Shown piece after piece: positions 54,090-63,772 of a DNA stretch of 64,000 nt (within the stretch, counting starts at the first letter, position 1; the number at the start of each line of letters is the position of its first letter). The notes below the pieces were generated by a model. The model had not been told where the DNA came from. It saw only the letters and a list, made by a program, of their open reading frames with translations, and searched no databases. The translations under genes were made by a program, and so were the position numbers. The DNA lies in the NCBI RefSeq assembly GCF_003627795.1, contig NZ_CP032684.1:2705001-2769000 (forward strand), read 5' to 3'. Origin of the DNA: Rhizobium sp. CCGE531. GTDB lineage: Bacteria; Pseudomonadota; Alphaproteobacteria; Rhizobiales; Rhizobiaceae.

Positions 54090-54932
54090 ATGTTGTTTAG
54101 AACCATTTCACTAACCTCCGCCGTCACCCTACTCATGGCCGCTTCTCTTCCGCAGACCGGCCCGATACCAGAACAAAAGCCGGATCAGGAACAGGCACAG
54201 CCAAGCGGCGCGCCGCCGATCCCGGCAGAGAAGCCTGTCACATCTCCGGACAAACCTGTCGTTCCGGCGGAAAAGCCGAGTGCTGAACCGGAGGAAAAAC
54301 CGGCAACCCAGCCAGAGGAGCAGACGACGGGCGAGATGCAAGGTCCCCCTCGCCCACCTCTGACCGTCGCCACCGAACCGGATGAGGAACACCAGGCATG
54401 CCTGAAGGAACTGACCGCGATGGAAGCAACCTTCAAGGAAATTCCCCGCATCGACGACGGCAACGGCTGCGGCATCGACAAGCCGATCTCGCTTGCTTCG
54501 CCGCTGCCCGGTATCGAGTTCAAACCTGAAGGGGAGATGCGCTGTGAAGCAGCCCTGGCCTTGGCCCAATGGATGAAGGAGAGCGTGATCCCATCGGCCG
54601 CGGCATTGGACGACGGCAAGATCGTCACCGTCAACCAGGCTTCGACCTATGTCTGCCGCCTGCGCAACAATGCCTCCACCGGCAAGATCTCGGAGCATGC
54701 CCGCGGCAATGCCATCGATGTCGCAAGCTTTACCTTCGAGAACGGCAAGATCATCGCAATCGAGCCTCGGCGCGAAGATCCGACGATGACAGGCGCATTC
54801 CAGCGCGCAGCCAGCGCCTCCGCCTGCCTCTATTTCACCACCGTCCTCGACCCGGAGAGCGACGCAGCCCACGAAACCCATTTCCATCTCGATGTCATCG
54901 AAAGGAACGGCGGCTTTCGCTACTGCCACTAA
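54090..54932 (+). CDS. Extensin-like family protein
   Basis: This 280-residue exported protein has an N-terminal signal peptide (about 1-21), a Pro/Glu/Lys-rich low-complexity linker to residue 90, and a C-terminal extensin-like domain (about 100-280) resembling D-Ala-D-Ala peptidases: SEHARGNAIDVA is the metal-binding HxxGxxxD pattern, and ETHFHLDV is near the C-terminus. It may act on the cell wall. The ATG at 54090 is used rather than a TTG one codon earlier. It is divergent from the TonB receptor and may share the promoter region, but no role in iron is implied. Confidence 0.87.
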   Translation: MLFRTISLTSAVTLLMAASLPQTGPIPEQKPDQEQAQPSGAPPIPAEKPVTSPDKPVVPAEKPSAEPEEKPATQPEEQTTGEMQGPPRPPLTVATEPDEEHQACLKELTAMEATFKEIPRIDDGNGCGIDKPISLASPLPGIEFKPEGEMRCEAALALAQWMKESVIPSAAALDDGKIVTVNQASTYVCRLRNNASTGKISEHARGNAIDVASFTFENGKIIAIEPRREDPTMTGAFQRAASASACLYFTTVLDPESDAAHETHFHLDVIERNGGFRYCH

Positions 54933-54988
54933 AACCACATCGATCAATCGACGGTTCGACCATCGTCAAAACCCCGACGGCAACCGGC

Positions 54989-55834
54989 TCATACTCCAAT
55001 GCCGGCATTCGAGAACCAGACCTCCCGGTAGATCGCAACGGCCGTTTCATCGGGCGCACGCTCCTCGGTCAGCCAGATGGACCGGATGGATCGGGCCTCG
55101 CCCCCATTTGGAATTTTAGTGGATTGGGCTGGATCCGACGCGCCGATGCATGGAATGAAATAAGCAGGCATCAAAGCGCGAGCACTGAATCCGATATCCC
55201 CCCGCGTGATCACGACGGCAAGCCCGACCTTCTCGTTCGCCTGCCAGGGCACGATGAGCCGGCCTCCGGGCCGCAACGCCTGCAGCCATGACTTCGGCGG
55301 CGCCACCACGCCGGCACTCACATAGATCAGATCCGCATCCGGAAGCTCGAACGAAGTCGCATCGGCGCAGATGACGGAAACGTCTTTATAGGAGGCGAGA
55401 TTGCCGCGCGTGCGGCGGGCCAATGCCTCATCGATCTCGATGGCATGGACATGGCCGCCCGGTGTCACAAGCGTCGAGAGAATGGCGGTGTAGTACCCCG
55501 TTCCCGTACCGATCTGGACGACGGTTTCGCCGGGCTTGGGTGCGACGGCTCCCAAGAAGGCGGCGTGAAGAAACGGCTCGCCATTGTTGATGCCCTTCGA
55601 TCTGTCCAGGGAGACCAAAACATTCTGGTAGAGAAAGGTGGGGTCGTCGCTCGGCGTTTCGAGATAGCGTCCGTTGACTACGATCTCCCATGGTCCCGGC
55701 CCCATGAAGGCTTCACGCCGCACCAGGCGGAAGGCCTGTTCCAGCCTTTCATCCGCCGAGTTGCTGGCGGCGGCCATCATCCTTGCATGGAAAGCGCGTA
55801 TATCGTCCAGGCTGACACGGCTGTTCGAAGTCAC
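54989..55834 (-). CDS. Protein-L-isoaspartate O-methyltransferase-like protein
   Basis: This 281-residue protein is an AdoMet-dependent methyltransferase of the protein-L-isoaspartate (PCMT) type: motif I is VVQIGTGTGYYTAIL near 103-117, with VHAIEIDEALA as the next beta strand. PCMT repairs isoaspartyl residues, but the N- and C-terminal parts here are longer than in canonical Pcm, so it is only PCMT-like. It stands alone on the minus strand; the start at 55834 is the first ATG. Some alternatives in this fold act on other carboxyl groups. Confidence 0.82.
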   Translation of the reverse strand: MTSNSRVSLDDIRAFHARMMAAASNSADERLEQAFRLVRREAFMGPGPWEIVVNGRYLETPSDDPTFLYQNVLVSLDRSKGINNGEPFLHAAFLGAVAPKPGETVVQIGTGTGYYTAILSTLVTPGGHVHAIEIDEALARRTRGNLASYKDVSVICADATSFELPDADLIYVSAGVVAPPKSWLQALRPGGRLIVPWQANEKVGLAVVITRGDIGFSARALMPAYFIPCIGASDPAQSTKIPNGGEARSIRSIWLTEERAPDETAVAIYREVWFSNAGIGV

Positions 55835-56010
55835 GATCTGCCTCCGCTCTCATATGCGATGATGCCGATCTCCGTTGTCGATTGTGTTGCCGGTGGCGTC
55901 AAGCGAACGGACGCGTTTTCTCCTTGGACGGCATCGCAATCCGCGGCAGATCGTGTCGGGCCGGCAGAGAAACTGAATTCGAACGACGTCAGTTGAATCA
56001 GATTCTGAAC

Positions 56011-57690
56011 TTAAAACAGTCCCTCTATATAACCGTGATCATTGAGGAAAATCCTTTCGGCCGAAGGTGATTTCGGCAGGCCTGGCATGGTCATGATCTC
56101 GCCGGTAATGACGACGACGAAGCCGGCGCCGGCTGAAAGCCGCACTTCGCGAATGGGCACGATGTGCCCCTCGGGGGCGCCGCGAACGGTCGGATCGGTC
56201 GTGAAGGAATATTGCGTCTTCGCCATGCAAACAGGCAGATGCCCGTAGCCCTGGTCCTCCCAGGACCGGAGCTGATCGCGCACGGATTTGTCGGCCGTGA
56301 CCTCGCCGGCATGATATATCTTCGAGGCGACGATCTCGATCTTCTCCAACAGGGAAAGATTGTCGGGATAGAGCGGCTGGAATTTCGCCTGGCCGGATTC
56401 GGCGAGTTCCACCACCTTGTGTGCGAGGTCGACAATCCCCGCCGAGCCCTCGGCCCAATGCCGGCAGAGGATCGCCTCGGCGCCGAGCCGCGCGACATAA
56501 TTCTTCAGCGCCTCGATTTCGGCTTCGGTATCGGAGACGAAATGATTGATGGCCACGACGACGGGCACGCCGAATTTGCGGACATTGGCGACGTGCCGGC
56601 CGAGATTGGCGCAGCCCTTGACAAGGGCATCGACATTCTCCTTGCCGAGATCGTCCTTCTTGATGCCGCCGTTCATCTTCAGCGCCCGCACGGTCGCGAC
56701 GATAACGGCCGCATCCGGTGAAAGGCCGGCCTTCCGGCATTTGATGTCGAAGAATTTCTCGGCGCCGAGATCGGCGCCGAAGCCCGCTTCCGTCACTACA
56801 TAATCGGCAAGCTTGAGCGCCGTGCGCGTGGCGATCACCGAATTGCAGCCGTGGGCGATATTGGCGAAGGGGCCGCCGTGCACCAGCGCCGGATTGTTCT
56901 CCAGCGTCTGGACGAGGTTCGGCTGCATCGCATCCTTCAGAAGTACCGCCATCGCGCCGTCGGCCTTCAAGTCGCGGGCATAGACGGGCGTGCGGTCTCG
57001 GCGATAGCCGATGATGATATTGCCCAGCCGCTTTTCCAGATCCTTGAGATCGGTGGAAAGACAGAGGATCGCCATGACCTCCGAAGCGACCGTGATGTCG
57101 AAGCCGCCTTCGCGCGGAAAGCCGTTCGCGACGCCACCGAGCGAGGATACGATGTCGCGCAATGCGCGATCGTTCATATCCATCGCGCGGCGCCAGGTGA
57201 TGCGCCGGATGTCGATATTCTGCTCGTTGCCCCAATAGATGTGGTTGTCGACCAGCGCGGCAAGCAGATTATGGGCCGAAGTGATCGCATGGAAATCGCC
57301 GGTGAAGTGGAGGTTGATGTCTTCCATCGGAATGACCTGCGCGTAACCGCCGCCGGCCGCCCCACCCTTCACGCCGAAGCAGGGGCCGAGCGATGCCTCG
57401 CGCACGCAGACGACAGCCTTCTTGCCGATACGGTTCAGACCGTCGCCGAGGCCGACCGTCGTGGTGGTCTTTCCCTCGCCCGCGGGCGTTGGATTGATCG
57501 CCGTGACGAGGATCAGCTTGCCGTCTTTCTTGTCGGCTTGCGTCGCGATGAACCCGGCACCGATTTTTGCCTTGTCGTAGCCGTAGGGCGCTAGATCTTC
57601 CGCGGGAATGCCAAGCTTGGCGCCAATCTCGATAATCGGCAGTTTCTTTGCCGCACGAGCGATTTCGATATCCGATGCCACCGCCGCCAT
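56011..57690 (-). CDS. fhs: Formate--tetrahydrofolate ligase
   Basis: Fhs uses ATP to join formate and tetrahydrofolate to 10-formyl-THF, feeding one-carbon metabolism. The 559-residue protein has the nucleotide-binding [12 protein letters not shown] motif near 69-80, [14 protein letters not shown] near 107-120, and a complete C-terminus. I chose the ATG at 57690 because it gives the family N-terminus ([10 protein letters not shown]) and usual length; an ATG at 57708 with an AAGGAA site is a real alternative adding six residues. It stands alone; no folD or purU gene is adjacent. Confidence 0.94.
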   Translation of the reverse strand: MAAVASDIEIARAAKKLPIIEIGAKLGIPAEDLAPYGYDKAKIGAGFIATQADKKDGKLILVTAINPTPAGEGKTTTTVGLGDGLNRIGKKAVVCVREASLGPCFGVKGGAAGGGYAQVIPMEDINLHFTGDFHAITSAHNLLAALVDNHIYWGNEQNIDIRRITWRRAMDMNDRALRDIVSSLGGVANGFPREGGFDITVASEVMAILCLSTDLKDLEKRLGNIIIGYRRDRTPVYARDLKADGAMAVLLKDAMQPNLVQTLENNPALVHGGPFANIAHGCNSVIATRTALKLADYVVTEAGFGADLGAEKFFDIKCRKAGLSPDAAVIVATVRALKMNGGIKKDDLGKENVDALVKGCANLGRHVANVRKFGVPVVVAINHFVSDTEAEIEALKNYVARLGAEAILCRHWAEGSAGIVDLAHKVVELAESGQAKFQPLYPDNLSLLEKIEIVASKIYHAGEVTADKSVRDQLRSWEDQGYGHLPVCMAKTQYSFTTDPTVRGAPEGHIVPIREVRLSAGAGFVVVITGEIMTMPGLPKSPSAERIFLNDHGYIEGLF

Positions 57691-57856
57691 TAGATTCGCC
57701 CCAAACATACGGTCATTTCCTTGTCGGGATAAACCAATATGTATCAAGTGTGAATAGCAACGGCATACTGTCCTCAGCGAAACACGCCGCCTTGTCGCGG
57801 GACAGGGACGTGCCTATTTTCGGCTTCCAAATGCAAACGAGAAAGAAGGAAAAGAT

Positions 57857-58366
57857 ATGAAGTCCCTGGAATTGCTGGTCGAGCGCATCATCCTCTCCAG
57901 TCGCTGGCTTCTGGTGATCTTCTATCTCGGTCTTGCCGCCTCGCTCGCCGTCTACGCCCTGTCATTTGCCTATAAGTTCTACAAGGTGGCGATCAACGTA
58001 CTGGCTTATGACGAAGCCGACATGATCCTGGCGATCCTCGGCCTCATCGACGCCGCCCTGGTGGCGAGCCTGATCGTCATGGTGATGATTTCCGGCTATG
58101 AGAATTTCGTCAGCAGCTTCGATGAAGCCGACGACGAGGTTTCTTTCCTTGGCAAGCTCGATTCAGGCAGCCTCAAGATCAAGGTCGCCTCCTCGATCGT
58201 CGCCATTTCCTCGATCCACCTGCTGCAGATCTTCCTGAACGCCACTCAATACGACAACACCAAGCTGATGTGGTTCACGATCATCCATCTCGCCTTCGTC
58301 GTCTCGGCGGTATTGCTAGGCCTCCTGGAAAGGATCATGGCGAAAAGCAAAGCCAAGGACGCCTGA
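57857..58366 (+). CDS. UPF0114 (YqhA/TIGR00645) family membrane protein
   Basis: This 169-residue membrane protein matches the UPF0114/YqhA group: it starts MKSLELLVERIILSSRW, has four hydrophobic helices (about 17-40, 60-82, 110-130 and 138-160), and the loop SGYENFVSS. No function has been established for the family as far as I know. The ATG at 57857 lies after AAGGAAAAG. It is divergent from fhs and convergent with the gene at 58381. Confidence 0.92.
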   Translation: MKSLELLVERIILSSRWLLVIFYLGLAASLAVYALSFAYKFYKVAINVLAYDEADMILAILGLIDAALVASLIVMVMISGYENFVSSFDEADDEVSFLGKLDSGSLKIKVASSIVAISSIHLLQIFLNATQYDNTKLMWFTIIHLAFVVSAVLLGLLERIMAKSKAKDA

Positions 58367-58380
58367 CGCCAAAAACGCGA

Positions 58381-59331
58381 CTATTTGCCGGCCATAGCCG
58401 AGGCATTGGTCATCGGCGGCGGCGGTGCGGCACAATCGGAGATCGACTGCCCGTCCTTGCAGTTGCGTGCGGAAACCAGCGCGTCCGCATCGGCAAGCTC
58501 CGTCGTCAGTTTCAGCCTCAGCGCCTCCATCTGCGACATCAGATGGATCCCGCTCGGCTCGGTTCCAAGCATCACATCGACAAGTCCCTTGTCGACGCCC
58601 ATCTTGTCGAGGAAGCGGGCCAGCCGCGTCCGCTGGGCCTTGTCGAGCTTGGTCGTGTCGTATTTGCCGACGAATTTTCGCCCGATCTCCTTCTTGGACA
58701 GCACCTTGCGCTTGCCATCCACCATTTCATATTCGGTGCGATATTGGACGCGCACCTCGCTATAGGTCGTGGTGATCTGGTGAACGCCCAGCAAGGCGAA
58801 GGGGCTGGAAACGCGCTGAACGCCGCCCGCGAAAAACAGCGGGCATGCCGAGAAGCAGATCGCCCCGGCGGAAAAGGCCTGCCCCTTGATCGAGCCGTCC
58901 TCGGCAAGGGCTGCCGGGCAGATCGGTTCGGCATAGGGACATGCCCGCGAACGGGTCCGGCCGACGGCGATCGAAAGCTTCTGCTTTCGGACGGTGCGCG
59001 CCATCTCCATCGCCGCCTTGACATCGCCGCCCGGCGAACTGACGACGATCGGCAATTGCCGATTGCCAAGCTGTTTCAGAAACTTCTGCAGCTTCCTCGG
59101 CGTGTCGGACATGATCTGACCTTCGGCGGAGATCCAGTCCGGACAAGCATTGTCGGCGCGGCATTGACCCATCTCGCCGTGCACAAGCAGGAAGCGCATC
59201 GGCGTGCCGCCGGCCACGCCTGCCGCTTCGGCAAAGGCGGGCGCAACAAGCAGAAGCGAAACGGCCGTGACGAACCACAACGCCGTTCGACAACACCGCA
59301 CTGCAAGCCGCGGGAAAAAACGAAAATTCAT
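58381..59331 (-). CDS. Exported COG3904-like protein with Clp/crotonase-type fold
   Basis: This 316-residue protein has a signal peptide (about 1-36) and a region resembling periplasmic proteins of the COG3904 type, which have a ClpP/crotonase-like fold: SSPGGDVKAAMEMARTV near 105-121 and GAICFSACPLFFAGG near 160-174, where serine protease relatives have the nucleophile. The ATG at 59331 places the signal at the N-terminus. Protease activity is possible but not shown. It converges on the UPF0114 gene. Confidence 0.75.
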   Translation of the reverse strand: MNFRFFPRLAVRCCRTALWFVTAVSLLLVAPAFAEAAGVAGGTPMRFLLVHGEMGQCRADNACPDWISAEGQIMSDTPRKLQKFLKQLGNRQLPIVVSSPGGDVKAAMEMARTVRKQKLSIAVGRTRSRACPYAEPICPAALAEDGSIKGQAFSAGAICFSACPLFFAGGVQRVSSPFALLGVHQITTTYSEVRVQYRTEYEMVDGKRKVLSKKEIGRKFVGKYDTTKLDKAQRTRLARFLDKMGVDKGLVDVMLGTEPSGIHLMSQMEALRLKLTTELADADALVSARNCKDGQSISDCAAPPPPMTNASAMAGK

Positions 59332-59887
59332 GAGGTACACGCCTGGAAGCGATTGCTTTGGCAAGACCGATAGCAACCGCTTTGGGCCTTCGCAAGGCAT
59401 GCCGGCGCAATGGCGCATCATTTACGGAAACGGGCAGTCGCGTGTGGCGAAAGCCGCTCGCCGGAGAGCGGCTGTGAGACGGAAGCGACGGCCACGCGTG
59501 CATGTGGTGCGGGCGGCATCTCAATTTGCTCTTCCATCCCTCGCAACACTTAGGCGGCTATCAAAATGCGCCCCTCCGGCGGTCGCCGTCGTAGTATCTG
59601 AAACGTCGATTCAGACAGATTTTCACTATCCCGATGCCTTCCGAAGCGCTCCGTCCTTGACATTGCGGCGCCGGCATATGTACAGCGCCGTCGCAATAAG
59701 AGCATCAGAACGGCAATTTTTGCGCTTAATGCTCATTTTGGGCGAAGATTTATGTAAATTTACACGTATGAATATTAAAATATATGAAAATGAAATTATT
59801 TCTGGTCCTGTGATATTTTTGCGTCTAGCATTCACCCATAAATCCGGTATTTGATAACGATAACACGCTGTGGGCGCCTCAACCTAT
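59332..59887. other. Intergenic region before the LuxR gene
   Basis: These 556 bases hold no supported gene. The half near luxR (59740-59850) is very AT-rich and contains a perfect 12-base palindrome TGTAAATTTACA at 59753-59764. A TTGACA at about 59658 lies next to an imperfect inverted repeat (TTGCGGCGC and GCGCCGTCGCAA). Confidence 0.55.
59753..59764. promoter_or_regulatory. Perfect 12-base palindrome upstream of luxR
   Basis: TGTAAATTTACA lies 124 bases before the LuxR start in an AT-rich stretch. It could be an operator for a dimeric regulator, perhaps the LuxR protein itself. Confidence 0.4.
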
Positions 59888-60619
59888 ATGTCCTATATCA
59901 TCACCGCCGAGAGACAATTGCTGCTTTCTGCCGAGCTGGCTACCGCGCGGACACAAGCAGCGTTTGCGCTGGCGCTGGAACGGACGGGGTTGGCTTTCGG
60001 CTTCAGCCACATGGCGTTCATGAATGCTCCGGTTTCCGACGATGCGATGATGACGCCGCTGCTGATCGAAGGCACCGTGCCAGCACAATTCGTGCGTGAT
60101 TTCGATCGTCAGCAGCTTGTGCGGCGCTGCCCAATGCTGCTGCGCACGCGGGACTCGGTGCTGCCGCGCTCCTGGCACCTGCTGGAAAAAGACACCGAGC
60201 TCGACAGTGATCTTCCGCGCGAGATCTATACGCTTTTGATCAACTACAATTGCCCGATGAGCGTGATCATCCCGGTCAATTCACCGGATGGTCAGCGTCT
60301 TCTCTTCTGGTTCATGGGCAATCGCAACAGTCTCGGTCAGAGCGAACTCAACGAGCTCACCCTGATCATGCTGCAGGCGCTGGATTCCTATAATTGCCTG
60401 AAGCGCAGCGACAGCGCCGTGCCGCATTCGCTCTCGGCCCGCGAGCTCGAAGTGGTTCGCTGGACGGCCCAGGGCAAGACCTCGGTCGAAATAGGCCAGA
60501 TCCTTTCCCTCTCCGACCATACGGTCAACGCCTATATGATGAACGCCATCAAGAAGCTCGATTGCGTCAATCGCACGCAACTCGTCGCCAAGGCCATCCG
60601 CCTCAAGTTGATCAGCTAG
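59888..60619 (+). CDS. LuxR-family regulator with autoinducer-binding-like domain
   Basis: This 243-residue regulator has an N-terminal autoinducer-binding-like domain (about 15-165) and a LuxR helix-turn-helix (about 178-240: LSARELEVVRWTAQGKTSVEIG, HTVNAYMMNAIKKL). No luxI-type synthase gene is near, so it would be an orphan regulator. The ATG at 59888 (MSYIITAERQ) is chosen over a GTG at 59870. Its ligand and targets are unknown. The stop codon overlaps the start of a family A repeat. Confidence 0.88.
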   Translation: MSYIITAERQLLLSAELATARTQAAFALALERTGLAFGFSHMAFMNAPVSDDAMMTPLLIEGTVPAQFVRDFDRQQLVRRCPMLLRTRDSVLPRSWHLLEKDTELDSDLPREIYTLLINYNCPMSVIIPVNSPDGQRLLFWFMGNRNSLGQSELNELTLIMLQALDSYNCLKRSDSAVPHSLSARELEVVRWTAQGKTSVEIGQILSLSDHTVNAYMMNAIKKLDCVNRTQLVAKAIRLKLIS

Positions 60620-60693
60620 AGCAATTCCAGGAAAAGTGCACAGCGGTTTTCCGTCCGGAATGCGTAGAAAACAAGAAGATAGGGCGTTTTCGC
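60618..60693. repeat. Intergenic palindromic repeat family A, copy 4 (truncated)
   Basis: This copy matches the first 76 bases of the family (AGAGCAATTCC, inner GGAAAAGTGCACAGCGG), then diverges where the others carry the closing inverted arm. It lies between the convergent luxR and DUF2333 genes. Confidence 0.8.
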
Positions 60694-60775
60694 TTCTCTT
60701 TGAATTCCGGCATTGCCGATGTCCGATCGCTCGTGGGCGACATCCGCCATGAAAGCAGCGAATGCCGCTTCGCAC

Positions 60776-61915
60776 TCAGCGGCCGCCCAACACCGTGCGG
60801 ATTTCGACGAGGTTCGAACGCACCCGCAGGATGTGGAAGCCCATCGTCGCAAGGTGGCTTGGCATGAACGAGCTGTCTTCGCGGCCATTGGAGATGATCA
60901 TTGGCTGAATGCGGAGCGCCGTCTGCAACATCCCGAGCGTGTCGTTCCAGAGCCTGCCGACATTGCGTTCGGCAATCACCTGCTGAAAATCCGCGCCGGC
61001 CGCGCTCAGAATGCCGTAATTGGCGTAAAGCTGACCATAGGCAAACCAGAAACGATCGTCCGCGCGCATGTCGAACCACCCATAACTGTAGTTTTGCGAT
61101 CGGTCCGCCAATATATTTGCCGTGCTGCCAAGGTCGCCGGCGACATGGTCGACAAACTGCAGGAGATTGTCCGCGCGTCCATCGAAAACCGCCTTGCAGT
61201 TGCTGAGATCGGTATTGAAGTTGCGCAGGTTGGTGATCGCGGCGCGATAATAGCTCGGGGTTGGCGTCTTCGGCCCGAACGGATGCAGACCGAAATACCA
61301 GCTCGATTCGTCGAACTGCAGGTTGCCGCGCGCCTTCTGCAGGTCGCTGTTGATACTGGAAGTCCCGCGCACGCGGCCGAGCGTGTCGACCAATTCCGCC
61401 GAGGTGCGGCGAACCACCGAGTTTATGCCTCTTTGGAAGGACGCCTTGTTATCCAGGAAGGGTGTGTCGTCCCATGAGATGCCGAAGAAACCTAGCTTGT
61501 AAAGCATCATCGAGGAGATCCAGGCATTCTGGTTGACGTCGAAATCGGTAAGATCCGCGGCGACATCCACGACTGCCGAGGTTTGGCACGCCTTTGGCGC
61601 TGCGGCGGCGGCCTGCTGCCCTTGCGTTGCCGGCAACTCTTCTCCCGCGGAAAATTTGCGTTCGGAGAATTTATAGACATCGGGATAGGCCGGATTGAAC
61701 CCGGTCCAGATCTGCGTCTGCCAGACGAAATAGATGTAAAGCACCGCCAGCAGCACCACGAAAGCGGCGACGGGCAGCTTGATCAGCCAGTTGCTATGGC
61801 GATACCAGCCGCGCGCGGCAAGAAACGGCCAAGCGAGCCCGACGAAAACCAGTCCCAGCCATCGTGTAATGGCGGACCAGATCCGCTTCAAGAACGCTGT
61901 GATCGAGTCAAGCAT
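60776..61915 (-). CDS. DUF2333 family membrane protein
   Basis: This 379-residue protein has a membrane helix near the N-terminus (about 43-65, VAAFVVLLAVLYIYFVW) after an amphipathic start and a soluble C-terminal part; it fits the DUF2333 family, with the WYFGLHPFGPKTPTPSYYRAA segment near 215-235. The ATG at 61915 is chosen because AGGAGG lies seven bases upstream; a GTG at 61921 would be too close. Its function is unknown. It is followed on the same strand, upstream, by the coiled-coil protein gene at 62114. Confidence 0.85.
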   Translation of the reverse strand: MLDSITAFLKRIWSAITRWLGLVFVGLAWPFLAARGWYRHSNWLIKLPVAAFVVLLAVLYIYFVWQTQIWTGFNPAYPDVYKFSERKFSAGEELPATQGQQAAAAAPKACQTSAVVDVAADLTDFDVNQNAWISSMMLYKLGFFGISWDDTPFLDNKASFQRGINSVVRRTSAELVDTLGRVRGTSSINSDLQKARGNLQFDESSWYFGLHPFGPKTPTPSYYRAAITNLRNFNTDLSNCKAVFDGRADNLLQFVDHVAGDLGSTANILADRSQNYSYGWFDMRADDRFWFAYGQLYANYGILSAAGADFQQVIAERNVGRLWNDTLGMLQTALRIQPMIISNGREDSSFMPSHLATMGFHILRVRSNLVEIRTVLGGR

Positions 61916-62113
61916 GGACACGCCTCCTAAACCGCACCGCGCATCCTGCCGACACGCAAAGGACGCACCACACTGAACCTGCGGACCGACCCTTCCGAAA
62001 ATCTCTTTCGATTTTCATAGCATAGGGCCTTATCGCTATTCGCGTTCCAGCAAATATGTGTTCTTGAGAAAAACAACAACCGTCTGCGCCGAATTTTCGA
62101 TGCCGACCAGAAT

Positions 62114-63151
62114 TCATCCCTCCGGTTGCGCGTCGTCGGCAGTTTCACCCGCATCCTCGGGTACGGGCAGCGGGTGGGGCTCCAGCCGTCTCGTGAACAC
62201 GGCATCGACATGCGCCTTGCGCGCAGCCAGGTCATGCCCGGCCAGCACATTTGCCTCGAAGGCCAGGATCAGGTTCTCGACCGCGGCCGTTCGCGCAGCT
62301 ACGGTTGCAGGGCCGTCCGCGTTTGACGCCAATGCCTTGAGCAAGGCGATCCGTTGCTCGATATCGACGGTCGATTTGGCTGCCATGGCGCTGACGGCGG
62401 CAACCTGAACATTCAAAGAGGCGGCCAGGCCCTCATAGATATCGATCAGGCGCTGCCCTGCTGTTCGGCCTGATTGAAGCCCGGCCTCCTGCCGCCGAAT
62501 ATCGTCCTGCTCGGCGAGCAGGTCGCCATAATCCGTCTCCAAATCGGATTGAAGAAAGTCGGATTGCAAATCGGCATGCCGCGAGGAAGGACGATTGCGC
62601 CGCTGATACATGAGCTTTGCCGCCAGGGCATCGGCCCGGCGCTGCACCTCCTCAATATCGAAATCGAGTTTCCGCCGGTGCTCGATCACGCCTTCGAGAT
62701 GGAGCTCACAATCATGAAAGCATCGCGACAGAGCGGGCCTAGCCCGCTTGAAGAGGAGATCGAGCTCGGCAGAGACATCCAGAACCGCTTCGAGATCGGT
62801 GAGGATAGCCTGAGGCTTCGCGGGCCCACGCGCCAGCTTCCTGCCAAGCAGGCTCGCATTTTCAAGACCGATCTTCTCGTCGAACAACCGTCGATGCTGC
62901 AGATCGGCCTCTTGCGTGGCGCGATCGAGCTCCTTCACCAACGACAGGGCTAGCGATTTCCAGCGGTCGAGCAGCTCGGCAGCCTCTCGCACCAGCATTT
63001 CCTCCATGGGAAAGTTGATGCCGTCGCGGCGCCCCTCGCCCCTGGCGTGGCCGGCCAGTGTCTCGACGGCCGAGTTCACGTCGTTGATGGCGTCATCGAG
63101 CGTCGTGCTTGCCTTGTCGAGCATGCCATTGAAAGAATGAGGCCTGACCAT
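62114..63151 (-). CDS. Coiled-coil protein of unknown function
   Basis: This 345-residue protein is almost wholly helical: long charged segments with heptad-like spacing (for example EMLVREAAELLDRWKSLALSL near 50-70 and AEQDDIRRQEAGLQ near 223-236) point to coiled coils. No signal, membrane segment or catalytic motif is evident. It lies 199 bases upstream of DUF2333 on the same strand and could be co-transcribed. It has a normal codon bias. I do not recognise a family; a structural or scaffolding role is possible. Confidence 0.68.
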   Translation of the reverse strand: MVRPHSFNGMLDKASTTLDDAINDVNSAVETLAGHARGEGRRDGINFPMEEMLVREAAELLDRWKSLALSLVKELDRATQEADLQHRRLFDEKIGLENASLLGRKLARGPAKPQAILTDLEAVLDVSAELDLLFKRARPALSRCFHDCELHLEGVIEHRRKLDFDIEEVQRRADALAAKLMYQRRNRPSSRHADLQSDFLQSDLETDYGDLLAEQDDIRRQEAGLQSGRTAGQRLIDIYEGLAASLNVQVAAVSAMAAKSTVDIEQRIALLKALASNADGPATVAARTAAVENLILAFEANVLAGHDLAARKAHVDAVFTRRLEPHPLPVPEDAGETADDAQPEG

Positions 63152-63187
63152 GAAAGCATCTCTCCCCTATCTTTGGAGTGAGACTAA

Positions 63188-63291
63188 CGCATGTCGCGCA
63201 AAACTGTGCAGCGGTTTCGCGATAACGACGTGCAAAAAACCAAGGATTTTAAAGCGCACGCAGCAAATCTGAAAGATCGCGACGCGCTTTG
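63188..63291. repeat. Intergenic repeat family B, copy 2
   Basis: This copy includes ACTGTGCAGCGGTTTCGCGATAACGACGTGC in part, and the block AATCTGAAAGATCGCGACGCG shared with the copy after hemF. It lies between a coiled-coil gene and a cytochrome c gene, both on the minus strand. Confidence 0.75.
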
Positions 63292-63326
63292 GCTGCTTCC
63301 GCCGGCGACGAAAATGCACGCAAAAA

Positions 63327-63713
63327 CTATTGGGCGACCACAGGATTCTTCAGATAGGCGATCAGATTGTCGAGATCCCGCTCGCTCTTGAGTCCCGGAA
63401 ACGTCATCCTGGTGCCCTTGACCAGGAATTGCGGCCCCGGCAGGTATTTCCGCAACAGGGCGTCGTCCCAAACCTTGCCATCGGCCCCGAATGCCTTCAT
63501 CGCCGGCGAATAGGCATAGTTGGGCGCGCTTGCGACGGGCCGCCCGACAACGCCCATCAATGAAGGTCCAACGCGGTTTTCAGACGCGGTCGCCGTATGG
63601 CAGGCGCCGCATTTCCTGAAAACGACGGCACCCGCAACCGCATCTCCATCAGCAAACGCCGAAGAGGCCACGGCAAGCATGATGACGGCCGGCGCCGCGC
63701 AAAGCAGTTTCAT
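63327..63713 (-). CDS. Class I c-type cytochrome
   Basis: This 128-residue periplasmic cytochrome c has a signal peptide (about 1-21), the heme motif CGACH at 35-39, and the Met ligand in TRMTFPGL near 103. The sequence resembles small soluble mitochondrial-type cytochromes c such as cytochrome c2/c550. It would accept electrons from the bc1 complex encoded at 1.9-4.6 kb, which is an inference. It stands alone, with a family B repeat after the stop. Confidence 0.92.
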   Translation of the reverse strand: MKLLCAAPAVIMLAVASSAFADGDAVAGAVVFRKCGACHTATASENRVGPSLMGVVGRPVASAPNYAYSPAMKAFGADGKVWDDALLRKYLPGPQFLVKGTRMTFPGLKSERDLDNLIAYLKNPVVAQ

Positions 63714-63772
63714 CGTCCCTTCCGATTAAATTCCCGTTCTTCCCGCCGGCCACCTGGCGGAATGACGGCACG

